From positions 16,403,001 through 16,467,000 of the forward strand of contig NC_083691.1 in assembly GCF_033118175.1 (NCBI RefSeq): a DNA stretch of 64,000 nucleotides, read 5' to 3'. The notes below the pieces were generated by a model, which saw only the letters and a list, made by a program, of their open reading frames with translations, searched no databases and was not told the DNA's origin. A program made the translations under genes and the position numbers. Numbering within the stretch: position 1 is the stretch's first letter; the number at the start of each line of letters is the position of its first letter. Source of the DNA: Dama dama. Its lineage: Eukaryota; Chordata; Mammalia; Artiodactyla; Cervidae. Shown piece after piece: positions 1 through 11,733 of the stretch.

Positions 1-184
1 AGTTGCGGTGTGGACTCCAGAACTCTCAGGCTTCGGTAGTTGCAACACTTGGGCTTGGTAGTTGCAGAACACAGGCTTAGCTGATCCCTGGCCTGTGAGA
101 TCTTAGTTCCTTGACCAGGGATTGAACCCGTGTCCCTTGCATTGCAAGGCAGATTCTTTACCACTGGGCCACCAGGGAGGTCTC
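1..184 (-). mobile_element. CHR-type tRNA-derived SINE (partial)
   Basis: This is a cetartiodactyl CHR SINE in reverse orientation. Its tRNA-like head reads out at 95-184 with a B-box-like stretch (ccagggattgaacccgtg) and the reversed start ccaccagggaggtct. The element runs off the window's left edge, so its tail and target-site duplication are not visible. Confidence 0.85.
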
Positions 185-260
185 CATAACAGTCTTAAGA
201 TACAGGCAGCTAGAAAATAAAAGCCAACCTGCTATTTTCAAGACCTGATGATAAAGCAGT

Positions 261-286
261 AGAGAGAGAGAGAGAGAGAGAGAGAG
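261..286. repeat. (AG)13 microsatellite
   Basis: Thirteen uninterrupted AG dinucleotides are visible, followed by an A-rich stretch. It is a simple repeat and probably length-polymorphic. Confidence 0.97.
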
Positions 287-980
287 TAAGAAAAAAAGAA
301 GTGTTCTCTATCTCTATAGAGACAACCTGCTGGAAGGCTAATCTGAACTTCAAAGGGCGTCACCAACCATTCATTAATTGTAAGGCTCTAGAGTCCAGGG
401 CAGAACAGTAGAGTAGGAGAAAAAATGAATCCAAGTGAAATGCTCAGTGTGTATAATAATGGACAAAGAATAGTTGTCTGACCAGCAAAGTTACAAGTCA
501 CTAAAGTTCTCCCCAGGGAGAATTATTATGCCCATGGGGAAGATGTTGGGGGTGAGTGATGCAGGAATACCCACCTGCCTCGTGCCAGTCCCAGCAGGTC
601 TTGCTCACATTTACAGTTTCACCAGCTCACCCATATCTGTCCTCATGTTCTCCACTCTTTGTTCAGAGTCAAGGCTTCAGACTGGCTTTCCTTTCACTCT
701 GCTCAGACTTTGAACATCACCCACCGCGACCCCCCCGTGTAACTGTGACTGTGAGTCCCGCCCTGCTTGGCATTCCCTGCGCACATTTGGGGAATGCACT
801 TAGGGAATTGAAAAGAGGGAGGGGAATGGAGAACCTGTTTTCTTGAAAAACTTGAAAGAGAATATGCAAGTACAAAAAGGAAAGAGAAGAAGGTTCAAGC
901 TACCACCCACCAGGTATAAGCCAGGGCTCTGTCTGCAGAAGCTACCTGGCTGGGTCTACCAACCTGTATCCTCAGAACCG
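287..980. other. Unassigned single-copy-looking sequence
   Basis: I recognise no repeat or gene here. Short frames of 79 and 96 codons around 474-846 have no recognisable domain and look like chance. Confidence 0.5.
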
Positions 981-984
981 TGCC

Positions 985-1090
985 TCTCTGGCAGATAAGG
1001 AAACTGAGGTTTAAAAAGATTAACTGACTTCCCGTAGGACACACAGCCAGAAACTCAGGAGCCAGGGTTTGAGGTCATGGGTATTCCCAG
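985..1090 (+). mobile_element. MIR SINE fragment
   Basis: The core motif gcagataaggaaactgaggt is followed by a diverged run ending in acacagccagaaactcaggagccagg. That is the usual order of the 3' half of MIR, an ancient mammalian tRNA-derived SINE. It is heavily diverged and carries no target duplication. Confidence 0.7.
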
Positions 1091-2415
1091 CTTCAAGTCC
1101 AGTGGCATTTCTAGAAGGATTTGGAGCTGATTCAGCATTAGGACATGTCTCCATCCAGCACGCCGACCCCAACAGTAAAGGCCTCTGCATACCAGCAATG
1201 ACGATTTTAGATCCATGCTGCTTCAACTACAGTAGCTAATTAGATCAAGACAGGAATCCTGACACAAGCCATAGTTCAAATCAGCTAATTAGATTAAGAT
1301 CAATATAAAATCTTCTTTAGACAAAGGAGTCACTGGACGTTTCTGGAGGATATATCTGCAAGTTGAGTCAATAAGATAAGGACAAAAAACACATGTTAAA
1401 GGGTGCTCAGGTGCCAGCATCTGTCCTCTGATTTCTAATGAAGTGAGCAGAAGTTCCCAGGGAAATAAAGACGAATCCAATAAACAGGGGAGGCTGGGGG
1501 TTGCCTGCCAGAACCAGGGCTTCTAGAGGTAGAGGGCACAGGGCCTGGTGACAGCCTCTGACCCCAGTTGTCTCAAATCTAAATGGGATTTGAAAACCAA
1601 GATGATCCATAAGGTGATTCTTTCTTTGAGAGTTTGAAGCCCCATGTTGTTTTCACAGACAGTATCTTTTTGATTTTCAGGATGGCTCTTTAAAAGAGAT
1701 GTTATCATTATACCTTCATTTACAAAACAAAGAGATTGGACTAAGGCTTGTGACTGAATTTGCCCAACATTGTGCATCTAAAATGGAGAGACTAAGCACA
1801 GATGCTTCTGCCTCCCGAGGCTGTAGTTTTGCCAGGGGAGCACAGGTCCCTGGGTCGATCGCATATTGACAAGCCCAGCCAGAGACCCCGGTCCTATCTC
1901 CACTTTACAGCTTCTGTGTCCCCAGAGACCTTGTCTGCAAGGACACAGTTTTAGATCAGTGTACTTTTTAACTTTGTGGGTCACAGGTTGCTCTGAAATG
2001 CCAGTGGAAGTTGTGGACTTGACACCTGATGTGAGTGAGGGTTGCGGGTGGGGGTGAGGGGGAGGGTCTCACTCACACAACACATAACATCAGAGCATCA
2101 CTACTTCCCATGAACCTCTAACCCTAGAGCTTGGCCCTTGGCACAGCTGTTCTAAGGCTGTTCTCACACTTAACATCTCAGGGTCCTAGGCAGTACTTTT
2201 CTCCTGTGGGAGAAGTGCTTATATCTTATTTAACTCTTCACTGTTAGGAAAACTGATGGTTAAATAAAAAGACATACTGCAAAAATGAAGTAGCTAAAAT
2301 GTGCAAAAATATACGATGGATGTTTCCACATGCATTGATTGAAATTAAAAAAATTTTTCGGTTTTTTACCCCTCAATCTCTAAGCCCCAATCTAGCCCCC
2401 ATCTCCAAAAAAATA
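1091..2415. other. Unassigned single-copy-looking sequence
   Basis: There is no confident feature. A weak MIR-like resemblance exists around 1690-1760 (cttcatttacaaaacaaagag) but is too diverged to call. Frames on both strands are under 90 codons. Confidence 0.45.
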
Positions 2416-2460
2416 GTACCGGGGTGGCCAAAAAGTTTGTTCATATTTTTCTGGCCTGTT
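2416..2460. mobile_element. Mariner-type terminal inverted repeat remnant
   Basis: The stretch ggggtggccaaaaagtttgt matches the terminal repeat of ruminant mariner/MITE copies, and a fuller copy with both ends lies at 22846. Only one end is recognisable here, so this is a decayed fragment. Confidence 0.55.
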
Positions 2461-3434
2461 TGGCCAGGCCAGTAGAGCTAAGCCTTGTGAAAGAGCTTGT
2501 TAAAACAGAGATGAGAATTTAAGGCTCGGTCTTAAGTTGATTTTGCTTTCCATCTTCCTGAATAACTTCCTTGAGGGAAATGGACCCCGATTTCAAAGGG
2601 GAGCATAGCTTGGGGGTTCACATAAGCTTAGTTTGTGAAAGGTGTTATCAAAGAGCCAACATCTTCAAAGAAATGATGGCATCCACCTGACTGAAGGATG
2701 TTGCAGTGAAGGGAGAGGTTACATCACTTCCTATTTCACCTTCCTGTATACTTTCTACCTTCTGCTCGTCTTCTTGGGGCTAGTGAGGTCCCTGTCAAGA
2801 ATCAAGAGATGAGTACTGTGGCTTCAAAGGATATCCGTCCATCCCAAGGGTAAAGCGAGCCAGAGCCTGGTTGGTCAGGCTGAATTTCAAATCCTGGAAA
2901 AATGAGGTGCTGACAGTTACAGTGATCAGAGAAGGAGCTGCAGGACCAGCATCCTGAATCAGAAGGAGACAGCAGGGGGGCAAGAACAGGACAAGGGTGC
3001 GAGGCTCCTCGGGTGCCCAGGAGGATTTCCGAAACCTGCCTCTGAAAGCTCAGGATGCCTAGTCAGGAGGAGATTGGATGCTGTCAAAAATAGCAAATCG
3101 AGGTTTTACAGTGGGGATGGGGGTGGGGAAGGGCAGTCAGGTTTGGTTTCACCAGATCCTTCTGGCACCCCATGCTGGATCTCAGGTTATCTTCCCTGTG
3201 TCTGCATACAGAATCTCTTGCACATTTTTCTGGAAGATCATACTTTCAATAAAGATAGGTGCAAGCCAGACGGTTTGCCTTCAAGCCCTCAGTAACTTGA
3301 TGTCTTTGCATTTCCAGTTAACCCTCAAGGATCCATGAGGCCCTGAACAGAATTACAATGCAAATTTCACATCAGCTTTTATGGGTAAAGTCTTGAAACA
3401 CTGTACAGTGGTCAGCCTCTATAGCAGAACAGAA
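2461..3434. other. Unassigned single-copy-looking sequence
   Basis: No repeat family or coding signal is recognised. The frames at 3074-3338 (73 and 86 codons) overlap each other in two phases and show no domain. Confidence 0.45.
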
Positions 3435-3770
3435 TTCAGTTCAGTTCAGTTCAGTAGCTCAGTCGTGTCTGACTCTTTGCAACCCCATGGACCACAGCAC
3501 GGCAGGCCTCCCTGTCCATCACCAACTCCTGGAGTATACTCAAACTCATGTCCATTGAGTCAGTAATGCCATCCAACAATCTCGTCCTCTGTTGTCCCTA
3601 TCTCCTCCTGCCTTCAATCTTTCCCAGCATCAGGGTCTTTCAAATGAGTCAGTTCTTCCCATCAAGTGCCCAAAGTATTGGAGTTTTAGCTTCAGCATCA
3701 GTCCTCCCAATGAATATTCAGGACTGATTTCCTTTAGGATGGGCTGGTTGGATCTCCTTGCAGTCCAAGG
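3435..3770 (-). mobile_element. BovB (RTE) LINE 3' end
   Basis: This is the reverse complement of a BovB 3' end. The tandem ttcag tail (3435-3455) and the motif cagtcgtgtctgactctttg are followed by the C-terminal part of the BovB reverse-transcriptase frame, ending near cagtccaagg. It is 5'-truncated at about 336 bp and no convincing target duplication is seen. Confidence 0.93.
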
Positions 3771-5070
3771 ATTACTGAAACGAAATACATGGCTTACCTT
3801 TTAAGTTTGGATTTATTCTCTTTTCTAAAGCTAACTCTGAAATGTAAGTTTCCAGCCTCTTTACACTTTTGCTGCTAACCTCTACCTTTAAATTCTAACG
3901 TGTCCCCCAGAGGGCTAAACTTCAACAGGTCGTGACCCACCACCAAGCAGGGAGGAAAGTCTTAAATGGTGAAGAATATGAGGCAAAAATCAACCTGATA
4001 CTTAAAGATGAAAAATAATTATAGGGACTGTTTCCCACGACACTTCAATATTTCAAACATGGTTCATCTGAATGAAGCTGCCATGTTCGTAGTTCAGAGG
4101 TAGCTGAGGGCAGGCAGTTTCCTGCAGTTGAGAGAACAGAGTTGCTGAGGAACGAACTGAGTTGCCCCCAGAGATACTGGCACGCCTGCCAGTATTGCTT
4201 CAAACAGTGCGTCCCCAGCATCCTGGGTGGGTCCAGATCTCCATGATAAGAACCTTGCCACACACATTCCACTTCCTGTCTTAATGCTCAAGTGAGAAGT
4301 TAAACCCCTTGAGAGACAGACGTCACTTGGACTGCCCCTCCCCTTATATCAGGCTTTCCATTCTGAGCTGGGGGCACCCCTGAAATGACAGCCCTGAGAT
4401 GACAAAGTCTGGGATCCCGTCTGGGACCCGGTAAGGACGAGACACAGGTGGGGCTAGCGTCTCTCTTACCTCTTGGCTCCTCCCCTTCGCAGTGAGTGAG
4501 TAATTCCTTCCTGACCTTCCAGGACTCTAAGAGCCTTCTTGAAATGAGTTGTCATGGGATGGGGAGCTGATCCCTGGAGAGCAGGACCCTCTGCAGGGCT
4601 GGTCCTGAACAAGGGGTCTCACACATGTGGCCCATCAACCCCCTAAGCAGCTCTAACTGCTCGTGTTCTATTAATTCAGAGACCGAGGCGTGAAAAAGCT
4701 GAATAACATCCCCGGGGGCGTAGAGCTCGGGAAGGTAGAACGGGCATGAGACACAGTCATGTCTGATCCCAGCACCCCCCTCACATTTCCTGTCCCCTCC
4801 CTGACCCCTCGGCCACAAGCACCTGCACTGTCATCAATCTTTACTTTGTCAGCTCGGAGGAGTTTGACCATTTGATCCATGCCTCTGGCATTTGAAATTC
4901 ACTTAATGGTTTGTGGCACGTTAATAACACGAAATGCATAAAAGTAGGACTTTTCCCCTACTTATGGAGGTGAGATGTTTTCAACCTTTAAACCAGAGAG
5001 TGTTGTCAACTGTTAATTAACTGTTGCTCAAGTAGCTTAACCTGAATGGGCGGGGGGCGGGAACCACAGA
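3771..5070. other. Unassigned single-copy-looking sequence
   Basis: The stretch is mixed in composition without a recognisable gene. A MIR-like segment may exist near 4665-4790 but is too weak to annotate. The frame at 4552-4818 has no recognised domain. Confidence 0.4.
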
Positions 5071-5268
5071 TAAGAGACAAACAACAGGGTCCTACTGTAG
5101 AGTGCAGGGAAATATATTCAATATCCTGTGATAAACCATAATGAAAAAGAATCTGAAAAAGAATACACACACACACACACACATATATATATGACTGAAT
5201 CACTTTGCTGTATGCCAGAAACTAATACAGCATTGTAAATTAATTATACTTCAATTATTTTAAAAAGA
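5071..5268 (+). mobile_element. L1 3' untranslated region
   Basis: The sequence carries the classic cetartiodactyl L1 3'-UTR order: acagggtcctactgtagag, then cagggaaatatattcaatat, then tcactttgctgtatgccag, then gcattgtaaattaattatac near the end. A CA/TA microsatellite has grown inside it at 5164-5192. Confidence 0.88.
5164..5192. repeat. (CA)n(TA)n microsatellite within L1
   Basis: A short CA run passes into a TA run. Related L1 3' ends carry a TA-rich stretch at this point, so the array probably arose from L1 sequence. Confidence 0.9.
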
Positions 5269-5525
5269 GTGAAAAGGCAACCTGGAGAATGGGAAAAAAA
5301 TATTTGGCAAACCACAATATATCTAAGAAGAGATTGATTAATAGCCAGAATATATTTTTTTAAAAATTCCTGCAATGGACAAAAATAAAAAGCAAACAAC
5401 CCAGCTTGAAAATGGACAGAGGACTTGGAGAAATATTTCTGCAAAGAAGATCTACAAATGGTCAATAAGCACATGAAAAGATGCTCATTGTCACTAGTCC
5501 ATAGGGAAATACAAATTAAAAAGAG
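5269..5525 (+). mobile_element. L1 ORF2 C-terminal fragment
   Basis: Motifs such as gtgaaaaggcaacctggaga, ccagaatatat, ggacagaggacttgg and gcacatgaaaagatgctcat are the usual end portion of L1 ORF2 in plus orientation. The fragment follows an L1 3' UTR, the reverse of the normal order, so two L1 events or a rearrangement are joined here. The frame is broken. Confidence 0.85.
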
Positions 5526-7720
5526 AAAATAGATAATATAGAGAGATTCCTTTCTCAGGGTATGATTGTGTTAATGACCAAGAGCAAACATGCTCTAAGT
5601 TCCATATCCTAACTTTCACATGATAAATGCTCATTAGGTTGCTATGTGCTAGACATAGGACTGGAAAATTTACATATTTAAGCAATCTCAATTGCACCTG
5701 TATTAATTTAACTTATCATATTTAAGCCCCATGCTCTGTGACACGAACAGCTCAGTTTCACAGATAGAAAGGTAGCTTCTGCAACCAAGTTGGTTCTATA
5801 AAGGGATATTTAAAACAAATCGGAGGCAATGCTTTCCCCATCATCTTTTCTCTGCCCATCCTCTATCCCTGATTATTAATTTACTGTATCCTAAAGCCAG
5901 AAAGAAACTGTTTCATGTTGAAGTCACCAATTAAGCTTGATTGTTTTATTGGTGCCAGGGAGAGAAAGGTCCTCAGCTACCCCATCTGTCATAAAACCCT
6001 TGCTTAAAAACTGCTTGGTGGAAACGTCATCCTCCAATACAGAGATAAAAGAAAGATTTAACATGCATGACATGAATCTGCGCTAGAGGCTAATCGCTTG
6101 CAGTGGGAAGGAGAAAAGCCTGGTCTGTTGGTGTTATCAGCTCTGTATTATCTCTTTCATCTATTTATCGTCAGGGCTATCATTAGGAAGATTAAACACC
6201 AGTGTCTACAAATAGTCCTGAAATTTTTGTCTTTCATTAGTGACTTATTATTATTATTACTCAAGACCTTCCTTTTTCCAGCAAAGACAATGATTTCTTA
6301 GTCTGTGTCAGGATTCAATCCACAGAGGATTCATCAGGACTAAGGAAATATTAAATGCTTTTTCCAACTACCGCATCCTATTGTCAGGGGCCATCTTGGA
6401 TAATAATGGCCTTAATTTATAGAAATATAAATAATACAACAGTGACACCAAAGATCTATGATCATATAAATCTGTCACAGAACAGTACAAATGAACCTAG
6501 TAAAATGAAACTGAACTATAAATATATCCATGCATTAGCTTGTGATGGAAAAAAGTTTACCAAAAAATAAAAGAAAGAAAAAAAAAAGCAAGAACCTCCA
6601 CTGCAATAAAATGGGAGCATCTGTATTCAACAGAAGACTTTCACCTTGAAATATGAGCCATTTTTGCATTTTATTCTTTTGAAATCTTAAGATATATTGA
6701 AAGTGGTTTTTTTTTTCCTTTTTTTTAAAGAAAACAGATGTCATGCATCTCATAGTTTCAGGCAATCCCCATGCATGATGGCCCATGCACCCTTTTATAA
6801 CTTAAGTAGCAATAACACTTTATACTAGATTTCATGATGCTCAGTGGAATAACTAGATTTACTATCTTATGCATAACCTAGTGCTGTAGTGTTGTTGGCT
6901 TGGGTGGGTAATGTTATTTTTTTCCTTTTAAAAAATACTGCATTTGTTGTTTCAAATGAATGAAATCTGTTTCCAGGAATGTTCTCTTTACATAAGAAAA
7001 GTCATCTGCCTATAGCAGCTGAACAAAGAGATCTTCATAATTCATTTCTCTTATTTTTAGAGGTTTCATTTTATCGATTACTCTGGGAAAATACCTAAAT
7101 TGCTTTCTACAGTAGGAGAGATAGCAGGCATGTATTAATAGAACTTTAATGCAGAAGGTAAGTTGGTTTGATCCTTTCCAATATTCATATCAAATATTCA
7201 TATCAAATTCATGACTTAATAGAAACACCTTCCATCAAAACAAACAGGCTCAAGAAGGAAATAAAATATGCAGAAAAATAATGTTGTTATGGGAGCATGG
7301 CATTTTTTTTTTTCATTATGGAATGTACAGTCATACCGTGAGGTGGAAGAAGAAAGTGCTCCACAGTTTTAAAGTGTTACCTTGCAGATCTGCAATGTTG
7401 AGATTTTTAATTTGACACCCATGACAGAAGTACAAGATTTTAAATAATTAAGTTCTGATTGTATCAAGATGGAAGTGAAGATGCAGAAGCTGGAGGTGAT
7501 ATTTACCCAGACAAATCACAGCTGGTAATTTCACAACGAATCAGACCATGATGAAGAATTATTCAGAGCTCTCCTATCAAAACTCATCTTTAATTGGTAA
7601 GCAGGATATAATTTTATTAACATGGTGTGTGGTTGGAGGAGGTTGGTTGGGAACTTTAAATGTGTTTAAAGAAACATTGGAATATCCCCAAATCTCATAA
7701 GTGATTCCTATGTTGCTACT
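5526..7720. other. Long AT-rich single-copy-looking sequence
   Basis: About 2.2 kb without a recognised transposon, which is unusual for this window. It contains poly-A and poly-T tracts (for example 6580-6590 and 6708-6727) and no frame above 85 codons. Confidence 0.45.
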
Positions 7721-7909
7721 AGGCTTCCCAGGTGGCGTTAATGGTAAAGAAACCACCTGTCAACGCAGGAGACATAAGAGATGTAGATCGGATCCTTGGG
7801 TGAGGAAGATCCCCTGGAGGAAGACATGGCAACCCACCCCAGTATTCTTGCCTAGAGAACCCCATGGACAGAGGAGCCTGGCGGGCTACAGGCCGTGGGG
7901 CTGCAGAGA
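7721..7909 (+). mobile_element. Bov-tA SINE
   Basis: The tRNA-Glu-derived head aggcttcccaggtggcgtta leads into gaagatcccctggagga and the BovA body (cagtattcttgcctagaga, ggagcctggcgggctaca). The 3' tail is truncated at ggctgcagag and no target duplication is seen. Confidence 0.95.
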
Positions 7910-8640
7910 ACCATCCTGAGCCATGAACTCTATGGCTCAGAGCTGCAGACTGCCCCCAGTGATGCCTGAGCTGGTGGTTGCCCCACAGAGCCAGAGAACC
8001 AGTTGCCCTTCTCACGATTTTTTCCCTTGGCCACTGCCACTGCATTGGAAATGGGAGTAGTCTGTCCTTGGCCTCTATCACACTCCAAATACAAGTGACC
8101 TTTCTCACACACTGACCATCTCATCCCACGTCTCTGGCTCTGGCCATTGCTCAGCATCCGTCCGTCTGCCTCAGGGCACGAGGTCTAGTGCTGGCAGTCT
8201 CCTTCTCTGTGTTAGCACAGTTGGCGGAGAGGACACACATGCCCGGCTACCAAGATACAACCCGAATAAAGCTCTGGAATCCAGCTGCCTGGGTTCCAAC
8301 CGCAGCCCCAGAGCTCCTTAGCTAGTGAACACGGACAGCCACTCGGTCCCTCACCCGTGAGCGCAGGACATCCTTTAGGTCCCCACCTGTGTCCCTCTGC
8401 GGTCCCTCCAGACCTCCGTGCCCCTGGCTCCTGGTAGGACTTGGCAGATCAGAGAAAGAGGGAGAGAGATGTCTGGGTACTTGTTTCTCTAGCTCCTTCC
8501 AGAAGAAACTCAAGTCTGTTTGGGTTAGATGGTCTCTCCACAGAAAGTCCTTGTTAGACTCAACCCCCCTGTGTGGTAGGACTTTCTGTCCTTACAACAT
8601 CCAGTAGTCTGTCCTGAACCCCATCATTTTTGAAAAAAAA
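7910..8640. other. Unassigned GC-richer sequence
   Basis: No repeat is recognised. The frames here, the longest being 129 codons at 7719-8108 on the minus strand, partly read through the neighbouring SINE and carry no recognised domain. Confidence 0.4.
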
Positions 8641-8825
8641 ATGACTGAAACACAGTTTATTTACAATGTTGTGTTCATTTCTGCTGTATACTAAAGTGAA
8701 TCATTTATATTATATCCATTCTTTTTTAGATTCTTTTCCCTCATAGGTCATTACAGAGTATTGAGAAGAGTTCCGTGTGCTATACAGTAGGTCCTTATTA
8801 GTTATCTAGTTTACACATAGGCTTG
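8641..8825 (-). mobile_element. L1 3' untranslated region
   Basis: In reverse orientation the segment shows tttacaatgttgtgttcatt, tctgctgtatactaaagtga, ttacagagtattgagaagag and gtgctatacagtaggtcctt. These are the reversed motifs of the ruminant L1 3' UTR. It is 5'-truncated to about 185 bp. Confidence 0.88.
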
Positions 8826-8929
8826 TGTATATGTCACCCTTTCAGGTGGTGCTTCAGCCTAGCTGCTTCTAGACCTGCAAACTTCCACCCAACAGCAAAT
8901 GTATGATCATTCCCTTTGCAAACATAAGC

Positions 8930-9424
8930 TCACCTCAGAGATATCTCTGGTTCTGTATCTCGGTTCCAGATCACTGCAATAAACTAAACATCGCAATAAA
9001 GATATTCCCACAAGTATTTTGGTTTCCCAGTGCATATAAAAGTTGTGTCTACACTATGTACATAAGTAGTCACTAGTAAGTGTGCAATAGCATTGTATCT
9101 AAAAAGACAATGTGCATACCTCTATTTAAAAACACTTTAATTGCTGACAGATGCTAACCATCATCTGAGGCTTCAGTGAGTTATAATCTTTTGGAAATGT
9201 TAATAGTAGCAGCAAAGGTCACTGATCACAGATCACCCTAACAAATACAATGATAATGGAAAAGTTTGAAATATTGAGAGAATTATCGAAATGTGACACA
9301 AAGACACAAAGACAGCCATGCTGTTGGAAAATGACACCAACGACTTGCTCCACACAGGGTTGCTACATGCCTTCAATCTGAAGAAACCCCAAAATGCAAT
9401 AAAGTTAAGCACAAAGAAATGAGA
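8930..9424 (-). mobile_element. Internally deleted Tigger1 DNA transposon
   Basis: Both ends of a Tigger1 (pogo/mariner superfamily) element are present. The left part has cacctcagagatatctctgg, ggtttcccagtgcatataaa and ctaaccatcatctgaggctt. The right part has cactgatcacagatcaccct, agtttgaaatattgagagaa and gcaataaagttaagcacaaa. The central transposase region is absent, so the copy is non-autonomous. Confidence 0.85.
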
Positions 9425-9500
9425 GCTGCTGTAAATTCTAATTTAAGCATCTCCTTGTTTCCTCTGGGACCCTGACAGATAACAAGTGCCCCATAGTTTG

Positions 9501-9554
9501 CTTTTTTTGTGTTTTGTTTGTTTTTGTTTTGTTTTGTGTGTGTGTATGTGTGTC
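9501..9554. repeat. (TTTTG)n/(TG)n simple repeat
   Basis: Irregular TTTTG units pass into a short TG run. Confidence 0.85.
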
Positions 9555-9869
9555 TGAAATAAAGTAGTAGAATGTGTGCAAATTCTTGAGAACTGTGGCT
9601 GGCATATAGCACTCAAATGCACCCCAGATGGTCTAAAGTGGAACCAGTCACTAGAAAAACCAGTGTGGAGCTTGAGAAGGATGCCTTTCAGCTTCTGCTT
9701 CCCCACCCTCTCCCCATCTCCAAAGACCAGCATTGTGTGTGGTCACCAGAAACCCACCCAAAGACCCCAGAACTTGTCATCAAGCTGTGATCATATGGCA
9801 AAGCTGTGATCACATGGCGAAGCAGAAACACTGCTTGCAGTAGGAATCAGGGGCGCTCATCAGATGACC

Positions 9870-10238
9870 TGAAAATCAGGGGATTTGGCCTGGATTATCT
9901 AAAGGACCCCATCGTCATCACAAAGGCCCTTAAAAGTGGAAGAGGGAGACAGAAGAGAGGAACTAGAGGAAGATGAGGCCCCTGAAGAAAGGCAAGAGAG
10001 AGACCTTGTTGTCCTTGAGGATGTCCCATGAGACAAGGGATGTGGGAAGCCTGGAGCAGCTGGAAAAGGCAAGAAAAAGGGTCCCCACCTCTAGAACTCA
10101 GAAAGGAATGCTGCCCTGCACACACAATACTCAGTCCAGTGAGACTGGTGCCATATTTCTACCTATAGACTTGAAAGTAATTAAGTTGTGCTGTTAAACT
10201 TCTAAATCTGTGGCATTCTGTTATAGTAGCAACAGTGT
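9870..10238 (+). mobile_element. MaLR-type (MLT1-like) LTR, 3' half
   Basis: The order gattatctaaaggacccc, gagggagacagaagagagga, agctggaaaaggcaag, cccagtccagtgagactgg-like text and a final gttatagtagcaacag resembles the 3' half of old mammalian MaLR LTRs. Divergence is high and the 5' half is not recognisable, so the subfamily is uncertain. Confidence 0.55.
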
Positions 10239-10400
10239 ATGCTATGTATGTATATACATATGTATGTACACTATGTACATGTATGCTATGTACAACATGT
10301 ATGTGTATATATTGTATATTGTATACACAATGTATATACAATGCATATATACACACACACATATATATTTATGTATGTGTGTGTGTATGTATTCCTTTTA
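10239..10400. repeat. Alternating purine-pyrimidine (TATG/TACA) low-complexity tract
   Basis: About 160 bp of irregular TATG, TACA, GTGT and TATA units alternate purines and pyrimidines almost throughout. A Bov-tA SINE follows and similar sequence resumes at 10614. Confidence 0.85.
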
Positions 10401-10405
10401 CATGC

Positions 10406-10613
10406 ATGCATGCTCAGTCACTTAAGTTGTGTCTGACTCTGCAACCCTATGGACTGTAGCCCACCAGGCTCCTCTGTCCATGGGATTCTCCAAGCAAGAA
10501 TACTGGAGTGGATTGCCATTCCCTTCTCTAGGGGATCTTCCTGATCCAAGGATTGAACCCATGTTTCCTGCATTACAGGCAAATTCTTTACTGCTGAGTC
10601 ACCGAGGAAGCCC
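10406..10613 (-). mobile_element. Bov-tA SINE
   Basis: Reversed order: tail (tgctcagtcacttaagttgt), BovA body (ggactgtagcccaccaggct), then the tRNA-derived head ending in gtcaccgaggaagccc. It sits inside a low-complexity TA/TG tract, so a target duplication cannot be separated from background. Confidence 0.96.
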
Positions 10614-10705
10614 ATATACCTTGTATACACATATACAAACAATATATAATATCACATATGTGTATAGATATAAAATTATATATATATATACATATATGAA
10701 AATGG
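10614..10705. repeat. TA-rich low-complexity tract
   Basis: This is the continuation of the alternating TA/CA sequence seen at 10239-10400, including an uninterrupted TA run near 10678-10690. Confidence 0.8.
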
Positions 10706-11339
10706 AGAAACTACATATTCACACTTCATCCCCTGAAAAATTTTATTTAATCTGAACTTGGGATCATTTATGCTGACTTTGAGCTTCATATAAATTTGAG
10801 TTTGAGCCAGACAACTGATAAGGAATGGAACATACAAACTGATGACAACCCTAATTCTCATGTTTTCTCTGGGAGCGTCTCCCGTCCAGTGATACAGGGA
10901 CCACCATGCCAGGCCCGGGAGAACAATCCCCCAGCCCACAATCAAGGTTCTGTTCAACCTCTCATCTAATGACAAATCCAAGAACAGAGCTAGATAATTC
11001 ATCTTTAACTGTTCATTTTTCAAATCTCACACAGTATCTCCTACCCATGCTTCACTGTGCTCTAGGCAAGCTGGATGTGTTTAGTATGTGTAATTTGGCT
11101 CATAAATCAATCTCCTTGGTCCCTTCATCCTGTGTCCTTCCTTAAGGCCCCTCCAACCTGTCAACAGGTTTTGTGGTGCTGAGAAGCCCCTAGCTAGATG
11201 TATCACACCAGCAGTGGGACAGGAAAACGGTACTAAAGACACAACTTCTCATTCTGATGAAGAAATGACAGCTCCGTGTGAGTGTATATGTACACACACT
11301 TGTGTGTGATGTATCAGTTTTCAGTGATCACCCAACTCC
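10706..11339. other. Unassigned single-copy-looking sequence
   Basis: No recognisable repeat. The 115-codon minus-strand frame at 10676-11023 begins in the TA-rich tract and has no recognised domain. Confidence 0.4.
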
Positions 11340-11520
11340 ACAACTTCATTCCTTCCACTCATCCATCCATTCCTGTGTGTGTGGAAGCCAACCTTGTGTC
11401 AGGCGGGGTTCCGAGATACAGCAGTGAACAAGACAGACACGGATTCTGTGTTAACAGACCTTATATTTCTGTGAGAGAACAGAAAATGAACTCATACAGA
11501 AATAAATCAAGAAGGTTATT
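11340..11520 (+). mobile_element. L2 LINE fragment
   Basis: The stretch gttccgagatacagcagtga followed by acaagacagacac and a region resembling cttatatttctgtgagagaa matches the widespread mammalian motif of an element 'in use' section of L2. It is strongly diverged. Confidence 0.6.
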
Positions 11521-11733
11521 TCTTACATTGACAAATGAAAGCATAAAAAGTGGGGGTGGAGAAGACAGCATTAGACTGAATTAGAAATGGGGGTGGGGCA
11601 TAGAGAACAAGGGAACCCTCTTGGCAGTGAATTCTTTACCTGAGAACTGAAAAAAAAAAGTTGGTGTGGAGTTTGTTGGGCCAGGAGAACCTCTCCTCTA
11701 AAGGCCTGAGATGCTAACAAGCTTGGCCAGTAA

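Noticed and set aside
7719..8108. A 129-codon minus-strand frame
   Set aside because: Its C-terminal third is antisense Bov-tA SINE; the remainder has no recognisable domain.
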